Made by a program: the position numbers and the translations under genes. The notes beneath the pieces were generated by a model. The model saw only the letters and a list, made by a program, of their open reading frames with translations, did no database searches and was not told the DNA's origin. Shown one piece after another: positions 15,981-24,519 of a stretch of 64,000 bases of DNA. Each line of letters starts with the position of its first letter. Position 1 is the first letter of the stretch. The stretch lies in NCBI GenBank assembly GCA_963844235.1, contig CAWJNF010000005.1, forward strand, positions 682,001 through 746,000, written 5' to 3'. This DNA comes from CAWJNF01 sp963844235 (GTDB taxonomy: Bacteria > Actinomycetota > Thermoleophilia > Gaiellales > Gaiellaceae).

Positions 15981-16661
15981 GTGCGCGTCGACGTCTTCAC
16001 GCTCGTACCCCAGGCGTTCGCCTGGATGACCGAGCGGCGGCCGCTCGCGGCCGTCCTGGGGACGCAGCTCGAGCTGAACCTGCTCAGCTACCGGGACTTC
16101 ACGCCGCTCCGGGCCGGGCAGGTAGACGACGAGCCGTACGGTGGCGGCGCCGGCATGGTGCTCCGGGTCGATGTGGTCGACGCCGCGCTCGAGGCGGTCT
16201 ACGGCTCCGGCGCCCGGCCTCCGCGGGTGATCGCGCTGACGCCGCAGGGACGCCAACTCGACCAGCAGCTCGTCGAGGAGCTCGCGGCCGAGCCGCTGCT
16301 GACGCTCCTCTCGGCTCGCTTCGAGGGCTTCGACGAGCGCATCGTCGACCGGCTTGCCACCGAGGCGGTCTCGATCGGGCCCTACGTCCTCTCCGGTGGA
16401 GAGCTGCCGGCGATGGTGCTGCTGGACGCGGTGGCGCGCCGCCTCCCGGGCGCGCTCGGGAGCGAGCAGAGCGCCCTCGTCGAGACGTTCTCCGAGGCGC
16501 TCGGGCGCGGCCTCGAGTACCCGCACTACACGAGGCCGGCCGAGTATCGCGGCTGGCGGGTTCCGGACGTCCTCTTGTCGGGGAACCACGCGGAGATCGC
16601 AGCCTGGCGCCAGAAGCAGAGCGTCGCCCGCTCAGCTTCCGATCGGACGAGCGTCGCGTAG
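15981..16661 (+). CDS. trmD: tRNA (guanine(37)-N1)-methyltransferase TrmD
   Basis: Makes m1G37 in tRNA to prevent frameshifting. The start GTG 15981 gives VRVDVFTLVPQAFAWM, matching the family N-terminus, and 226 residues. Motifs: DEPYGGGAGMVLRVD, the SAM-binding trefoil knot SIGPYVLSGGELPAM (about 134-148) and RGLEYPHYTRPAEYRGW. The stop codon is part of a perfect hairpin (16659-16684) that leads into the rplS promoter. Confidence 0.96.
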   Translation: MRVDVFTLVPQAFAWMTERRPLAAVLGTQLELNLLSYRDFTPLRAGQVDDEPYGGGAGMVLRVDVVDAALEAVYGSGARPPRVIALTPQGRQLDQQLVEELAAEPLLTLLSARFEGFDERIVDRLATEAVSIGPYVLSGGELPAMVLLDAVARRLPGALGSEQSALVETFSEALGRGLEYPHYTRPAEYRGWRVPDVLLSGNHAEIAAWRQKQSVARSASDRTSVA

Positions 16662-16684
16662 CGGAAGCCGCGAGGCTTCCGCTA
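16659..16684. repeat. Perfect inverted repeat between trmD and rplS
   Basis: TAGCGGAAGCC (16659-16669), loop GCGA, GGCTTCCGCTA (16674-16684). The left arm starts with the trmD stop codon and the right arm ends inside the -10 box of rplS. It could act as a trmD terminator and a promoter element at once. Confidence 0.7.
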
Positions 16685-16688
16685 GCAT
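16683..16688 (+). promoter_or_regulatory. -10 box (TAGCAT) of rplS
   Basis: TAGCAT overlapping the right arm of the hairpin, 26 nt before the ATG at 16715. The leader would be about 20 nt and has no clear ribosome-binding site. Confidence 0.45.
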
Positions 16689-16714
16689 TCTCGTTCGGCC
16701 CCGGCCGCCTTTCC

Positions 16715-17065
16715 ATGAGCAATTTCATCGAGACCATCGAGCGCCGACAGCTGCGCGAGTCGATTCCGACCTTCAAGGCGGGGGACACCGTCCGGGTTCA
16801 CTTCCAGGTCATCGAGGGCCAGCGCCGCCGTGTCCAGGTTTTCGAGGGAATCGTCATCAAGCGCCAGGGCGCCGGGGTACGCGAGACGTTCACGGTCCGC
16901 AAGCAGTCGTTCGGCATCGGCGTCGAGCGCACCTTCCCGCTCCACTCGCCGAAGATCGAGAAGATCGACGTGCAGGCGATCGGCGACGTGAGCCGCGCCA
17001 AGCTGTACTACTTGCGCGAGAAAGTGGGTAAGAAGGCGCGCGTCCGCGAGAAACAGCTGCGCTAG
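16715..17065 (+). CDS. rplS: 50S ribosomal protein L19
   Basis: A 116-residue protein at the subunit interface. Signature stretches: IPTFKAGDTVRVHFQVIEG, VQVFEGIVIKRQGAGVRETF and VERTFPLHSPKIEKIDV. Length and start are normal. Its separate -10 box lets it be expressed apart from the trmD operon. Confidence 0.97.
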   Translation: MSNFIETIERRQLRESIPTFKAGDTVRVHFQVIEGQRRRVQVFEGIVIKRQGAGVRETFTVRKQSFGIGVERTFPLHSPKIEKIDVQAIGDVSRAKLYYLREKVGKKARVREKQLR

Positions 17066-17069
17066 ACGT

Positions 17070-17075
17070 TATCCT
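17070..17075 (+). promoter_or_regulatory. -10 box (TATCCT) of rnhB
   Basis: TATCCT ends 6 nt before the GTG at 17082, immediately after the rplS stop. Leaderless pattern. Confidence 0.4.
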
Positions 17076-17081
17076 CGCCCT

Positions 17082-17765
17082 GTGGGCACGCAGGCGAGGT
17101 CGAGGACGCGATTGGCGTCGCCTCGCCGCAGCGGCCGCCGGCTCGTCGCGTTCGACCGGCGTCTCGAGGCCCGCCTCGTCGCGGGGGCGGACGAGGCAGG
17201 GCGTGGTAGCCTCGCCGGCCCGCTCGTCGCGGCGGCCGTCCTGCTCGACTACGAGGATCTGCGCGGCCGCAGGCTTTCCCCGCTGGCGCGGCTGAACGAC
17301 TCGAAGCAGCTGGAGCCCGAGGAGCGAGAGTCGCTTTTCCTCGCGGTGCTGCGCACGGCGCGAAACATCGCGGTAGAGGTTGTCTCTCCCGGAGAGATCG
17401 ACCGCAACGGCTTGCACCGCTCGAATCTCAGAGCTCTGGCCGCGGCCCTCCATGCCGTCGGGGAGGCCGACGTGCGGCTCGTCGACGGCTTCCGGCTCGG
17501 CCCGGCGGCGCCTGTGCACCGCGCCGTCGTCGACGGCGACGAGAAGAGCGCCGCTATCGCAGCCGCGTCTGTCGTGGCGAAGGTCGTCCGTGACCGGACG
17601 ATGCGACGCCTCGATGCTCTCTACCCGGCGTTCGGCTTCGCCTCCCATGTTGGCTACATCACGCCGGCTCACTCGGCGATCGTGCGCGAGCGTGGGCCCT
17701 GCTCGCTGCACCGCAGGTCGTTCGAGGCCCGCTGCTACGCGGAGTCGGCCGCGATCGTGCCGTGA
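17082..17765 (+). CDS. rnhB: Ribonuclease HII
   Basis: Removes RNA from RNA/DNA hybrids and single ribonucleotides. Catalytic acidic residues sit in GADEAGRGSLAGPLVAAAV (Asp37/Glu38) and LVDGFRLG, with LNDSKQLEPEERE and SVVAKVVRDRTM also diagnostic. It has 227 residues, with about 20 extra basic residues at the N-terminus. The GTG start is supported by the -10 box. It ends in a GTGA overlap with yraN, the usual partner. Confidence 0.95.
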   Translation: MGTQARSRTRLASPRRSGRRLVAFDRRLEARLVAGADEAGRGSLAGPLVAAAVLLDYEDLRGRRLSPLARLNDSKQLEPEERESLFLAVLRTARNIAVEVVSPGEIDRNGLHRSNLRALAAALHAVGEADVRLVDGFRLGPAAPVHRAVVDGDEKSAAIAAASVVAKVVRDRTMRRLDALYPAFGFASHVGYITPAHSAIVRERGPCSLHRRSFEARCYAESAAIVP

Positions 17766-18094
17766 ACCCTGCCGGCGCGGCCGCCGAGCGGCGGGTGCGT
17801 CGCTTCTACGCGCTACGCGGGTATCGCGTGCTCGCCGCCAATGCCCGGGCGGGCGGCAATGAGCTGGATCTCGTCGTGCGGCGAGGGCGCCGGCTCGTCT
17901 TCTGCGAGGTCAAGATGCGCAGCGGGGAGGGCTTCGGTGACCCGCTCGAGGCCGTCGGCCGGGAAAAGGCGCGCCGCGTCAGGCGCGCCGCCGAGTCGTT
18001 TCTCGCCGCGCATCCGGAGCTCGCGGCCCTCGAGATCGCGTTCGAGGCGGTGGCCGTCAGGCCCGGAGGCATCGAGCGGGCGGCCTTCTCGTAG
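17762..18094 (+). CDS. UPF0102 (YraN) family protein, predicted endonuclease-like
   Basis: A 110-residue protein of the YraN family with the restriction-nuclease-like core: Glu in GAAAERRVRRFYALRGY, NELDLVVRRGRRLVFCEVK (the D...E-x-K site) and a basic C-terminus. The function is unproven; its constant place next to rnhB suggests DNA/RNA repair. Coupled to rnhB by a 4-nt overlap. Confidence 0.9.
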   Translation: MNPAGAAAERRVRRFYALRGYRVLAANARAGGNELDLVVRRGRRLVFCEVKMRSGEGFGDPLEAVGREKARRVRRAAESFLAAHPELAALEIAFEAVAVRPGGIERAAFS

Positions 18095-18155
18095 CGGGTC
18101 AGCTTGCGGCGCAGCTGCCCACTTCGGACCGAAACAGCCGGCTGGGCGCATTCGC

Positions 18156-18161
18156 TAGCGT
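18156..18161 (+). promoter_or_regulatory. -10 box (TAGCGT) of the MMPL gene
   Basis: TAGCGT ends 8 nt before the GTG at 18170. The GGAGG in between is too close to the start to act as a normal ribosome-binding site. Confidence 0.4.
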
Positions 18162-18169
18162 AGGAGGCT

Positions 18170-20374
18170 GTGCCTGAGTCCGAAGCCAGTGGCGACACGG
18201 CGCTCGGGCGCTGGACGCTCGCCATGATCCGCTGGCGCTGGGCGGTAGCTGCCGTCTGGGGCCTCCTGTTCGTCCTCTCGCTGTGGGCCATGTCCGGCCT
18301 CGGCGATCTGCTCACGAACCGCTTCTCGCTTCCGGGCACCGACACGCATCGCGCCGAGACGATCCTCGAGGAGCACTTCGGCCAGAAGACGACGGGCTCG
18401 TTCTCGGTTGTGGCCCAGGGGGCTCCGGGCTCGGCGCCGCAGCTTCTCCCTGAGGTCGAGGCCGCCGCCGCACGTGCCTCGGCAGAGTTGCCGACGAGCG
18501 AGGTGGCGGTCGTCCAGCCTGTCGCGGACGACGTCGTCACTGCGACGATCGTCTCGAACCTCGAGCCGGCGGAGGCCAAGGGCTACACCGACGCCATGCG
18601 CGGGGCGGTGGGCGAGATCCCGGGCGCCGAGGTCTACGTGTCCGGTCAGGCGGCCATCGAGAACGACCTCGATCCGGTCTTCGCCGACGACCTCAAGGTC
18701 GGCGAGTTCTTCATCGCCATCCCGATCGCGCTGCTCATCCTCGTCTTCGTGTTCGGGACGCTCGCGTTTCTGCTGCCGTTCATCTTCGCGCTCGCCGCCA
18801 TCCCCACCACGCTCGGCATCGTCTGGATCTTCGCCAACTTCCTCGAGCTGACGACGTACCTGCAGAACCTCGTCATGCTGATCGGGTTCGGAATCGCCGT
18901 CGACTACTCGCTCCTCATCGTCTACCGCTACCGGGAGGAGCTTCGGGCCGGGCGCACGCGGGAGGAAGCCGTGGTGCGCACCATGGAGACGGCCGGTCGA
19001 GCGGTCGTGTTCAGCGGCACCGCGGTCGCGATCGGCCTCGCGGTCATGCTCGCCATGCCGCTGCCCTTCATGCGGGGCTTCGGGCTGGGGGGCCTCATCA
19101 TCCCGGCCGTCTCGGTCGTCTGCGCGCTGACGCTTCTGCCGGTGCTGCTCTACGTCCTGGCTGCCAGACTCGATCGCGTCCGGCTCATCCCCGCTCGGAT
19201 CGTCGAACGCCGAGAGGCCGCCGAGAACTTCTGGACGAAACTTGCCCGCGCGATCATGCGGCGTCCGGCGATCGTCGCCGTGGCAACCTCCGCCGTGCTG
19301 GTCGCCCTCGCGATCCCGCTCCTCTGGATGGAGCTGGGGCCGGGTACGAACAAGGGAATCCCACAGGATCTCGAGGGCGTCCGGGGCCTGAACGTGATCT
19401 CGGCTGCGGTCGGCGAAGGGGCGCTGGCCCCGATGGCGATCGTGGTGGACACCGGCGAGGAGGGCGGCGTCGCGGCACCCGCTGTCGAGGAGGCGATCGG
19501 ACGGCTCGAGGACGGGCTCGCTGCCGACCCGGAGACCGCACGCGTCGACTTCGGCGTCGGGCCACAGCACGTCGACCCGAGCGGCAGGTACGCGCGTCTC
19601 GACGTTATCGGCCGGAGCGAGTACGGCGTGCCGGAGGCGCTCGACTTCGTCGAGCGGGTGCGGGACGACATCGTGCCGGCGGCCGGCTTCCCGGTGGGCG
19701 TGGCCGTGTACGCGGGCGGCGGGCCGCCGAGCGGCGTCGACTTCCTCGACCGGACCTACGGCGCCTTCCCCTGGCTCGTGCTGGCCGTGATCGTGCTCAC
19801 GTACTTCCTTCTCCTGCGGGCGTTCCGATCGCTGATCCTGCCGCTGAAGGCGATCGTCCTCAACGTTCTCTCGATCTGTGCTGCGTTCGGGCTCCTCGTC
19901 ATCTTCTTCAAGTGGGGCGGCGCGGATGCGCTCGGGCTCATCACGTTCGACCAGATCGAGGGCTGGATCCCGATCTTCGTTTTCGCCATGGTGTTCGGCC
20001 TCTCGATGGACTACGAGGTCTTCCTCGTCAGCCGCATCCGCGAGGAGTGGGACGCGGGGCGGTCGAACGAGGACGCCGTCGCGATCGGGCTGGCCCGAAC
20101 GGGCAGGATCGTCACTGCGGCCGGCGCCATCATGTTCGCCGCGTTCATGGGCTTCATGGCCGGCTCGATTCTCGGGCTCCAGCAGTTCGGCTTCGGTCTC
20201 GCCGTCGCGATCGCGCTCGACGTGACGATCGTGCGGGCGTTGCTCGTGCCCAGCGCGATGGCCCTGTTCGGCCGCTGGAACTGGTGGCTGCCGACGAAGG
20301 TGGCGCGCGTCGTCCGCGTTCGGCCCTCGCCGCTCGTGCCGAAGCGGGCGGCGATCCGTGCCACAGGCCGCTAG
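18170..20374 (+). CDS. MMPL/RND-family membrane transporter
   Basis: A 734-residue inner-membrane protein with the RND layout: one N-terminal helix (WAVAAVWGLLFVLSLWAMS), an extracytoplasmic loop, five helices, a second loop, then six helices. The two central proton-relay helices carry GFGIAVDYSLLIVYRYREE and VFGLSMDYEVFLVSRIREE, whose Asp-Tyr pair is the MMPL hallmark. Such proteins export lipids or drugs in Actinobacteria; the substrate here is unknown. It stands alone, which argues against a dedicated lipid-synthesis locus. Confidence 0.92.
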   Translation: MPESEASGDTALGRWTLAMIRWRWAVAAVWGLLFVLSLWAMSGLGDLLTNRFSLPGTDTHRAETILEEHFGQKTTGSFSVVAQGAPGSAPQLLPEVEAAAARASAELPTSEVAVVQPVADDVVTATIVSNLEPAEAKGYTDAMRGAVGEIPGAEVYVSGQAAIENDLDPVFADDLKVGEFFIAIPIALLILVFVFGTLAFLLPFIFALAAIPTTLGIVWIFANFLELTTYLQNLVMLIGFGIAVDYSLLIVYRYREELRAGRTREEAVVRTMETAGRAVVFSGTAVAIGLAVMLAMPLPFMRGFGLGGLIIPAVSVVCALTLLPVLLYVLAARLDRVRLIPARIVERREAAENFWTKLARAIMRRPAIVAVATSAVLVALAIPLLWMELGPGTNKGIPQDLEGVRGLNVISAAVGEGALAPMAIVVDTGEEGGVAAPAVEEAIGRLEDGLAADPETARVDFGVGPQHVDPSGRYARLDVIGRSEYGVPEALDFVERVRDDIVPAAGFPVGVAVYAGGGPPSGVDFLDRTYGAFPWLVLAVIVLTYFLLLRAFRSLILPLKAIVLNVLSICAAFGLLVIFFKWGGADALGLITFDQIEGWIPIFVFAMVFGLSMDYEVFLVSRIREEWDAGRSNEDAVAIGLARTGRIVTAAGAIMFAAFMGFMAGSILGLQQFGFGLAVAIALDVTIVRALLVPSAMALFGRWNWWLPTKVARVVRVRPSPLVPKRAAIRATGR

Positions 20375-20448
20375 GACTACGATTGAGATACCGGCGCGCG
20401 TGGAATCGTCGATAGAGGTGGCGAGCAGGTCCCCACCGGGAGACGACC

Positions 20449-21027
20449 GTGATTGCCAGATACGTGGACGATGCGGCGGAGCAGATCCGACACAAGCGTC
20501 GGCGGACGCTCGAGAGCGCGGCGCTGGCCGCAGGCTGCGCGCTACTGGCCTGGCTCGCGCTCGACTCCGCCTCGCTGGCGCTCGGGCTCGCGGCCGGCGC
20601 CGGCTTCGAGGTGGTCGTCGCGGGGTGGTCGCTCCTCACGCGGCGCGAGCTGATCGCCCGGCTCGCGCTCGAGCCCGATGCCTACGCCATCCCGGAGGTC
20701 GAGGCGTACGGTGCGCACCTGACCCGCCCACGACACCGGCGGACGCTCGCTCAGAGCATCCGCAAGATGATCAGGGAAGCGTTGCGCCCGGACAGCCTTT
20801 ACCTCGGCGACCGCGTCCTTCGCTACGCCCGCGACCTCGAGGCGGTGGCGCGCGACCTGCTGACGCCGAACGTGCGGGTGCACCCGGTCAGCGTGGCACG
20901 CTGTCGCCGACTGCTCACCGAGGCGGCGGAGAGCCCGCTCTACAACGCGAAGCTCCCCGCCGAGGAGATCCCGCAGATCCTGCGCCGCATCCGGGCGGGG
21001 ATCCAGGCGGACGATTCCCACCGCTAG
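20449..21027 (+). CDS. Hypothetical membrane-anchored protein
   Basis: 192 residues. An Arg-rich start is followed by two close hydrophobic helices (LAAGCALLAWLALDSASLAL and LAAGAGFEVVVAGWSLL) and then a soluble, Arg-rich helical domain of about 130 residues with ARDLEAVARDLLTPNVRVHP. I do not recognise a family. The GTG start at 20449 is likely but unproven. It follows the MMPL gene by 74 nt in the same direction and could share its role. Confidence 0.7.
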   Translation: MIARYVDDAAEQIRHKRRRTLESAALAAGCALLAWLALDSASLALGLAAGAGFEVVVAGWSLLTRRELIARLALEPDAYAIPEVEAYGAHLTRPRHRRTLAQSIRKMIREALRPDSLYLGDRVLRYARDLEAVARDLLTPNVRVHPVSVARCRRLLTEAAESPLYNAKLPAEEIPQILRRIRAGIQADDSHR

Positions 21028-21043
21028 CGAGCCGGTCGCGGCT

Positions 21044-21550
21044 TCACACTCGCCGGACGATCTCCTCGAGCGGCTTCCGGTTGGCGCGGCTGCTCCACTC
21101 CTCGACCGGGCGCTCGCCGGGTTCGCGTAGCCGGTCCGGGTAGCCGAACGACAACACGGTCGCGATCTCCGCGTCGGCCTCCAGGCCGATCGCCTCGCGC
21201 GCGGCGTCCCGGTCGGCGAGCCCGTTCGGCGACGACCCGATCAGCTCGTTCCAGGCGGCGAGCATCATGCTCTGGGCCGCGCGCCCGCAGTCGAACCCGG
21301 CGCTGCCGGTCGCGACGACCGCGACGACAAGCGCTGCCGTGCGCACGTTCTCAGGTGCATAGACGGCCTGCGCGAGCCGCTCGCGGCGGGCGCTGTCCTC
21401 GACCACGACGAACTGCCAAGGCTGCCTGTTCTTCGCGCTGCCCGACAGGCGGCCCGCGTCGAGAATGCGCGCGATCGAATCGTCCGCGAGCGGTCGGTCG
21501 GCGTACGTCTTCACGTCCCGCTTGCTCGCGATCGCGAGGTAGGCGTCCAC
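21044..21550 (-). CDS. Nitroreductase-family FMN oxidoreductase
   Basis: A 168-residue protein of the nitroreductase fold, shorter than the classical 200-220 residues. N-terminal FMN-binding Arg/Lys positions are seen in SKRDVKTYADRPLADDSI, then GSAKNRQPWQFVVVED, and FDCGRAAQSMMLAAWNELIG (second FMN region). The C-terminal FGYP motif is present. Substrate unknown. The GTG start at 21550 has a TAGGCT box 6 nt upstream on the minus strand (21557-21562). It is divergent from comM. Confidence 0.88.
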   Translation of the reverse strand: MDAYLAIASKRDVKTYADRPLADDSIARILDAGRLSGSAKNRQPWQFVVVEDSARRERLAQAVYAPENVRTAALVVAVVATGSAGFDCGRAAQSMMLAAWNELIGSSPNGLADRDAAREAIGLEADAEIATVLSFGYPDRLREPGERPVEEWSSRANRKPLEEIVRRV

Positions 21551-21556
21551 GGCGGA

Positions 21557-21562
21557 AGCCTA
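21557..21562 (-). promoter_or_regulatory. -10 box (TAGGCT) of the nitroreductase gene
   Basis: Minus-strand TAGGCT, 6 nt before the GTG start. Divergent from the comM promoter about 60 bp away. Confidence 0.4.
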
Positions 21563-21622
21563 GACGCCGCTTTGGCACAGAGGCGGCACAGACTCGTGAG
21601 CCACTTTCGCGTGCTTCGGGCG

Positions 21623-21628
21623 TAGCGT
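21623..21628 (+). promoter_or_regulatory. -10 box (TAGCGT) of comM
   Basis: TAGCGT ends 6 nt before the GTG at 21635. Leaderless pattern. Confidence 0.4.
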
Positions 21629-21634
21629 CGAGGT

Positions 21635-23104
21635 GTGCTCGCGCGCACGCTCACCCATGCCGTTGTCGGGCTCGAGGCCAGGCCGGTCGAGGTCGAAGCG
21701 CATCTGCAGCGGGGCGTGCCGGCGTTCACGATCGTGGGGTTGCCCGACAAGGCCTGCAACGAGGCACGCGAGCGGGTTCGCAGCGGCGTGACGAGCGCCG
21801 AGCTCGAGTGGCCCCTCCGGCGCATCACGGTCAACCTCGCCCCGGCCGGGCTGCGGAAGGAAGGCTCCGGCTTCGACCTCCCGATCGCGCTCGCGATCCT
21901 GGCCGCGTCCCGCCAGCTCCCGTCCGAGCGGCTCGATGGTCACGCTGCCCTGGGCGAGCTCGGGCTCGACGGGCGCCTGCGGCCGGTGCCGGGAGCGTTG
22001 GCGTGCGCGCAGGCGGCACGCTGCATGGGCGTACAGAGGATCCTGTGCGCGGCCGAGTCTGCCGCAGAGGTGGCGCTCGCCGGCGTCGAACCGGTAGGGC
22101 TCCGGCATCTCGTCGAGGCGGGCGCGTACCTTCGCGGAGAGCTCGTGCTGCCGCCGGTCGAGCCACCGGGGCGATCGCCACGACCGGCGTATCCGGATCT
22201 GGCCGACGTGCGCGGGCACGAGCGAGCACGCCGTGCGCTCGAGCTCGCAGCCGTAGGGCGCCACAACGTGCTGCTCGCCGGTCCTCCGGGCACGGGCAAG
22301 ACGATGCTCGCACGACGCCTGCCCGGGCTCCTCGCCGAGCTCACGCTCCCGGAAGCTCTCGACGTCACGCGCATTCACTCCGTCGCCGGGCTGCTGCCTC
22401 CAGGCCGGCCGCTCGTCGGCTGGCCTCCATTCCGCGCGCCGCACCACACCGCGTCCGCAGCCGCGATCATCGGTGGCGGCGGCGGGCGCGACGCCGTTCG
22501 CCCGGGTGAGGTGAGCCTGGCACACCACGGCATCCTGCTGCTCGACGAGCTGCCCGAGTTCAACCGAGCCGTCCTCGAGGCCCTACGCCAGCCGCTCGAG
22601 GACGGGACGGTCAGCATCGCGCGCGTTGCCGGCCGCGCCGTCTACCCGGCTCGCTTCCTTGCCGTCGCGACCATGAACCTGTGCCCGTGCGGCGCGCGCG
22701 GCGATCCCTCCGCCGCCTGCTCGTGCACGACGCAGCGAATCTCCACCTACAGAACGCGGCTCTCCCGCGCCCTCCTCGATCGCTTCGATCTCACGCTGCT
22801 GATCCCGAGAGCCCGCTCGCGCGAGCTATCCGGAGCGCCGGGCGAGCGCTCGACCGCCGTGGCCGAGCGGGTCGCGTCCGCGTCGGCTCGCCTGTCCGCC
22901 CGCCCGCCGTCCCTCTCGGCCGCCGCGGGCGAGCTGCTCGACCGGGCGGTCGACCGGCTCCCGCTGTCGGGCCGGGGGCGAGCGCGAGTCGCCAGGGTCG
23001 CGCAGACCGTTGCCGCGCTCGCGGGAACCGACGAGGTCGAGGCGGAGCACCTCGCCGAGGCACTCTCCTACCGGGCTCCGGCCGAGCTCGAAGGTTCGGC
23101 GTGA
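21635..23104 (+). CDS. comM: ComM / YifB-family Mg-chelatase-like AAA+ ATPase
   Basis: A 489-residue AAA+ helicase that in naturally competent bacteria extends heteroduplex during transformation. The N-terminal Lon-protease-like domain contains VPAFTIVGLPDKACNEARER. Then come Walker A AGPPGTGKTMLARRLPGLL (about 213), the PFRAPHHTAS loop, Walker B ILLLDELPEF (about 300) and the Cys-rich NLCPCGARGDPSAACSC. It overlaps dprA as GTGA, a constant pair in Actinobacteria. Confidence 0.94.
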   Translation: MLARTLTHAVVGLEARPVEVEAHLQRGVPAFTIVGLPDKACNEARERVRSGVTSAELEWPLRRITVNLAPAGLRKEGSGFDLPIALAILAASRQLPSERLDGHAALGELGLDGRLRPVPGALACAQAARCMGVQRILCAAESAAEVALAGVEPVGLRHLVEAGAYLRGELVLPPVEPPGRSPRPAYPDLADVRGHERARRALELAAVGRHNVLLAGPPGTGKTMLARRLPGLLAELTLPEALDVTRIHSVAGLLPPGRPLVGWPPFRAPHHTASAAAIIGGGGGRDAVRPGEVSLAHHGILLLDELPEFNRAVLEALRQPLEDGTVSIARVAGRAVYPARFLAVATMNLCPCGARGDPSAACSCTTQRISTYRTRLSRALLDRFDLTLLIPRARSRELSGAPGERSTAVAERVASASARLSARPPSLSAAAGELLDRAVDRLPLSGRGRARVARVAQTVAALAGTDEVEAEHLAEALSYRAPAELEGSA

Positions 23105-23964
23105 CCGGCGGCTTTCCGTCGCTCGCGCTCGGTCGGCCCGGCTATCCCGAGCTGCTGGCGGCGATCTACGATCCGCCGAGGCGGCTGTTCCTGCGGGGCT
23201 CGCGGCCGCAGCTGCTGGCCGGTCCGTGTATCGCGATCGTCGGCGCCAGGGCGTGCTCGCCGTACGGCGCCCAGGTCGCCCGAGCGCTGGGCCGGACGCT
23301 CGCGACGGCCGGGGTGGTCGTCGTGAGCGGGCTCGCCCGCGGTGTCGACGGCGAGGCCCACCGGGGCGCGCTCGAGGCTTGCGGCTCCACGGTGGCCGTG
23401 CTCGGCTGCGGGATCGACCGGGACTACCCGCAGGTCCACGCCGGCCTCGCGCGTCGGATCGCCGAGACCGGGCTGATCGTGTCGGAGTACGCGCCCGGGG
23501 TCGAGCCGGCACCGTGGCGATTCCCCGCTCGCAACCGGATCGTCGCCGGCCTCTCTCGCGCCGTCGTCGTGGTCGAGGCGAGGGAGCGCTCCGGCGCGCT
23601 GATCACGGCCGAGTTCGCGCTCGAGGAGGGTCGCGAGGTTCTCGCCGTGCCCGGCGAGATCACGTCCGCGCTCTCGGCCGGCACGAACGCCTTGCTGCGC
23701 CAGGGAGCCGCACCGCTGCTCGTGCCGGAGGACGTGCTCGCAGCGGTGGGCCTCGAGATTCCCGCGGCCGTTCCGGCCGCTCCGGGCGGAGCCGCGGGCG
23801 ACGTGCTCTCGGCGCTGCGCGACGCTGCCGACGACGTCGACGGCCTCGCGCGGCGCACCGGCTTTCCACCTGCAGAGGTTGCTGCCATCCTCGCGATGCT
23901 CGAGCTCGAAGGGGTCGTGCACGGGGCTGACGGCGTCTTCCGCGCTGAAATCCGAGCCGGTTGA
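23101..23964 (+). CDS. dprA: DNA-processing protein DprA (Smf)
   Basis: Loads RecA onto incoming single-stranded DNA in transformation. The start GTG 23101 gives 287 residues. The Rossmann core shows IAIVGARACSPYG, VVVSGLARGVDGEAH, TVAVLGCGIDRDYP, WRFPARNRIVAGLS and RSGALITAEFALEEGREVLAVPG. A winged-helix-like tail (about 235-285) follows. The N-terminal SAM-like region found in longer DprAs is reduced to about 30 residues. Confidence 0.95.
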   Translation: MTGGFPSLALGRPGYPELLAAIYDPPRRLFLRGSRPQLLAGPCIAIVGARACSPYGAQVARALGRTLATAGVVVVSGLARGVDGEAHRGALEACGSTVAVLGCGIDRDYPQVHAGLARRIAETGLIVSEYAPGVEPAPWRFPARNRIVAGLSRAVVVVEARERSGALITAEFALEEGREVLAVPGEITSALSAGTNALLRQGAAPLLVPEDVLAAVGLEIPAAVPAAPGGAAGDVLSALRDAADDVDGLARRTGFPPAEVAAILAMLELEGVVHGADGVFRAEIRAG

Positions 23965-24060
23965 CGCGCTTGCCTACCGGTGGTCACGTACCATCGACCG
24001 TGACCGGAGGCTTGGGACGTCTGTTTCGGGGTGAGGCCGCCTCGCCCGGAAAGGAGCGAG

Positions 24061-24519
24061 ATGGGCATTGTCGACAAGGTCAAGCAGGGCGCCGGGCAGG
24101 CGATGACGATGGCGTCGCAGGCAGCCGAGCGCGCGAAGGACGAGGCGAAGGAGCTCAACCTCAAGCGGCAGATCAGCAACGAGGAGCAGCGGCTCGGCTC
24201 GATCGCCATCCGCCTGGTCGAGCGCGAGGAGATCTCGCACGCGGAGCTCGCTCCGAGCGTCGATCGGATCGGTGCGCTGCGGGCTGAGCTCGAGGCGCTC
24301 CAGCGCGGCCAGGACGAGCGAGGAGCCGAGCGAGGAGCCCGGCCCGGCGAGCGAGAAGCCGAGCGCGGAGCCGAGCACGGCGCCGGAAGAGGAAGCGCTG
24401 GCCACGTCGTCGCCGGCAGCCAAGAGGGGCAAGTGACCGGTGAAGGTGCTCAGGCGAAGCTGCTAGGGTCGTCGACAGGAGAGGGGATCCCGGCGAGGCG
24501 CCGGGTGCATATGCGGTGA
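24061..24519 (+). CDS. Small coiled-coil protein, C-terminal frame probably shifted
   Basis: The start is ATG 24061 with AAAGGAGCGAG upstream. The N-terminal 85 residues (MGIVDKVKQGAGQAMTMASQ, then a charged coiled coil) look like a stress- or ribosome-related actinobacterial small protein, but no named family. As written the frame runs 152 residues to 24519. After about 24,305, however, codon usage is poor (many CGA/GGA), while the +1 frame reads TSEEPSEEPGPASEKPSAEP and ends in SPAAKRGK at TGA 24434-24436 with excellent GC3. The true protein is probably about 125 residues. It overlaps or abuts korA. Confidence 0.65.
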   Translation: MGIVDKVKQGAGQAMTMASQAAERAKDEAKELNLKRQISNEEQRLGSIAIRLVEREEISHAELAPSVDRIGALRAELEALQRGQDERGAERGARPGEREAERGAEHGAGRGSAGHVVAGSQEGQVTGEGAQAKLLGSSTGEGIPARRRVHMR

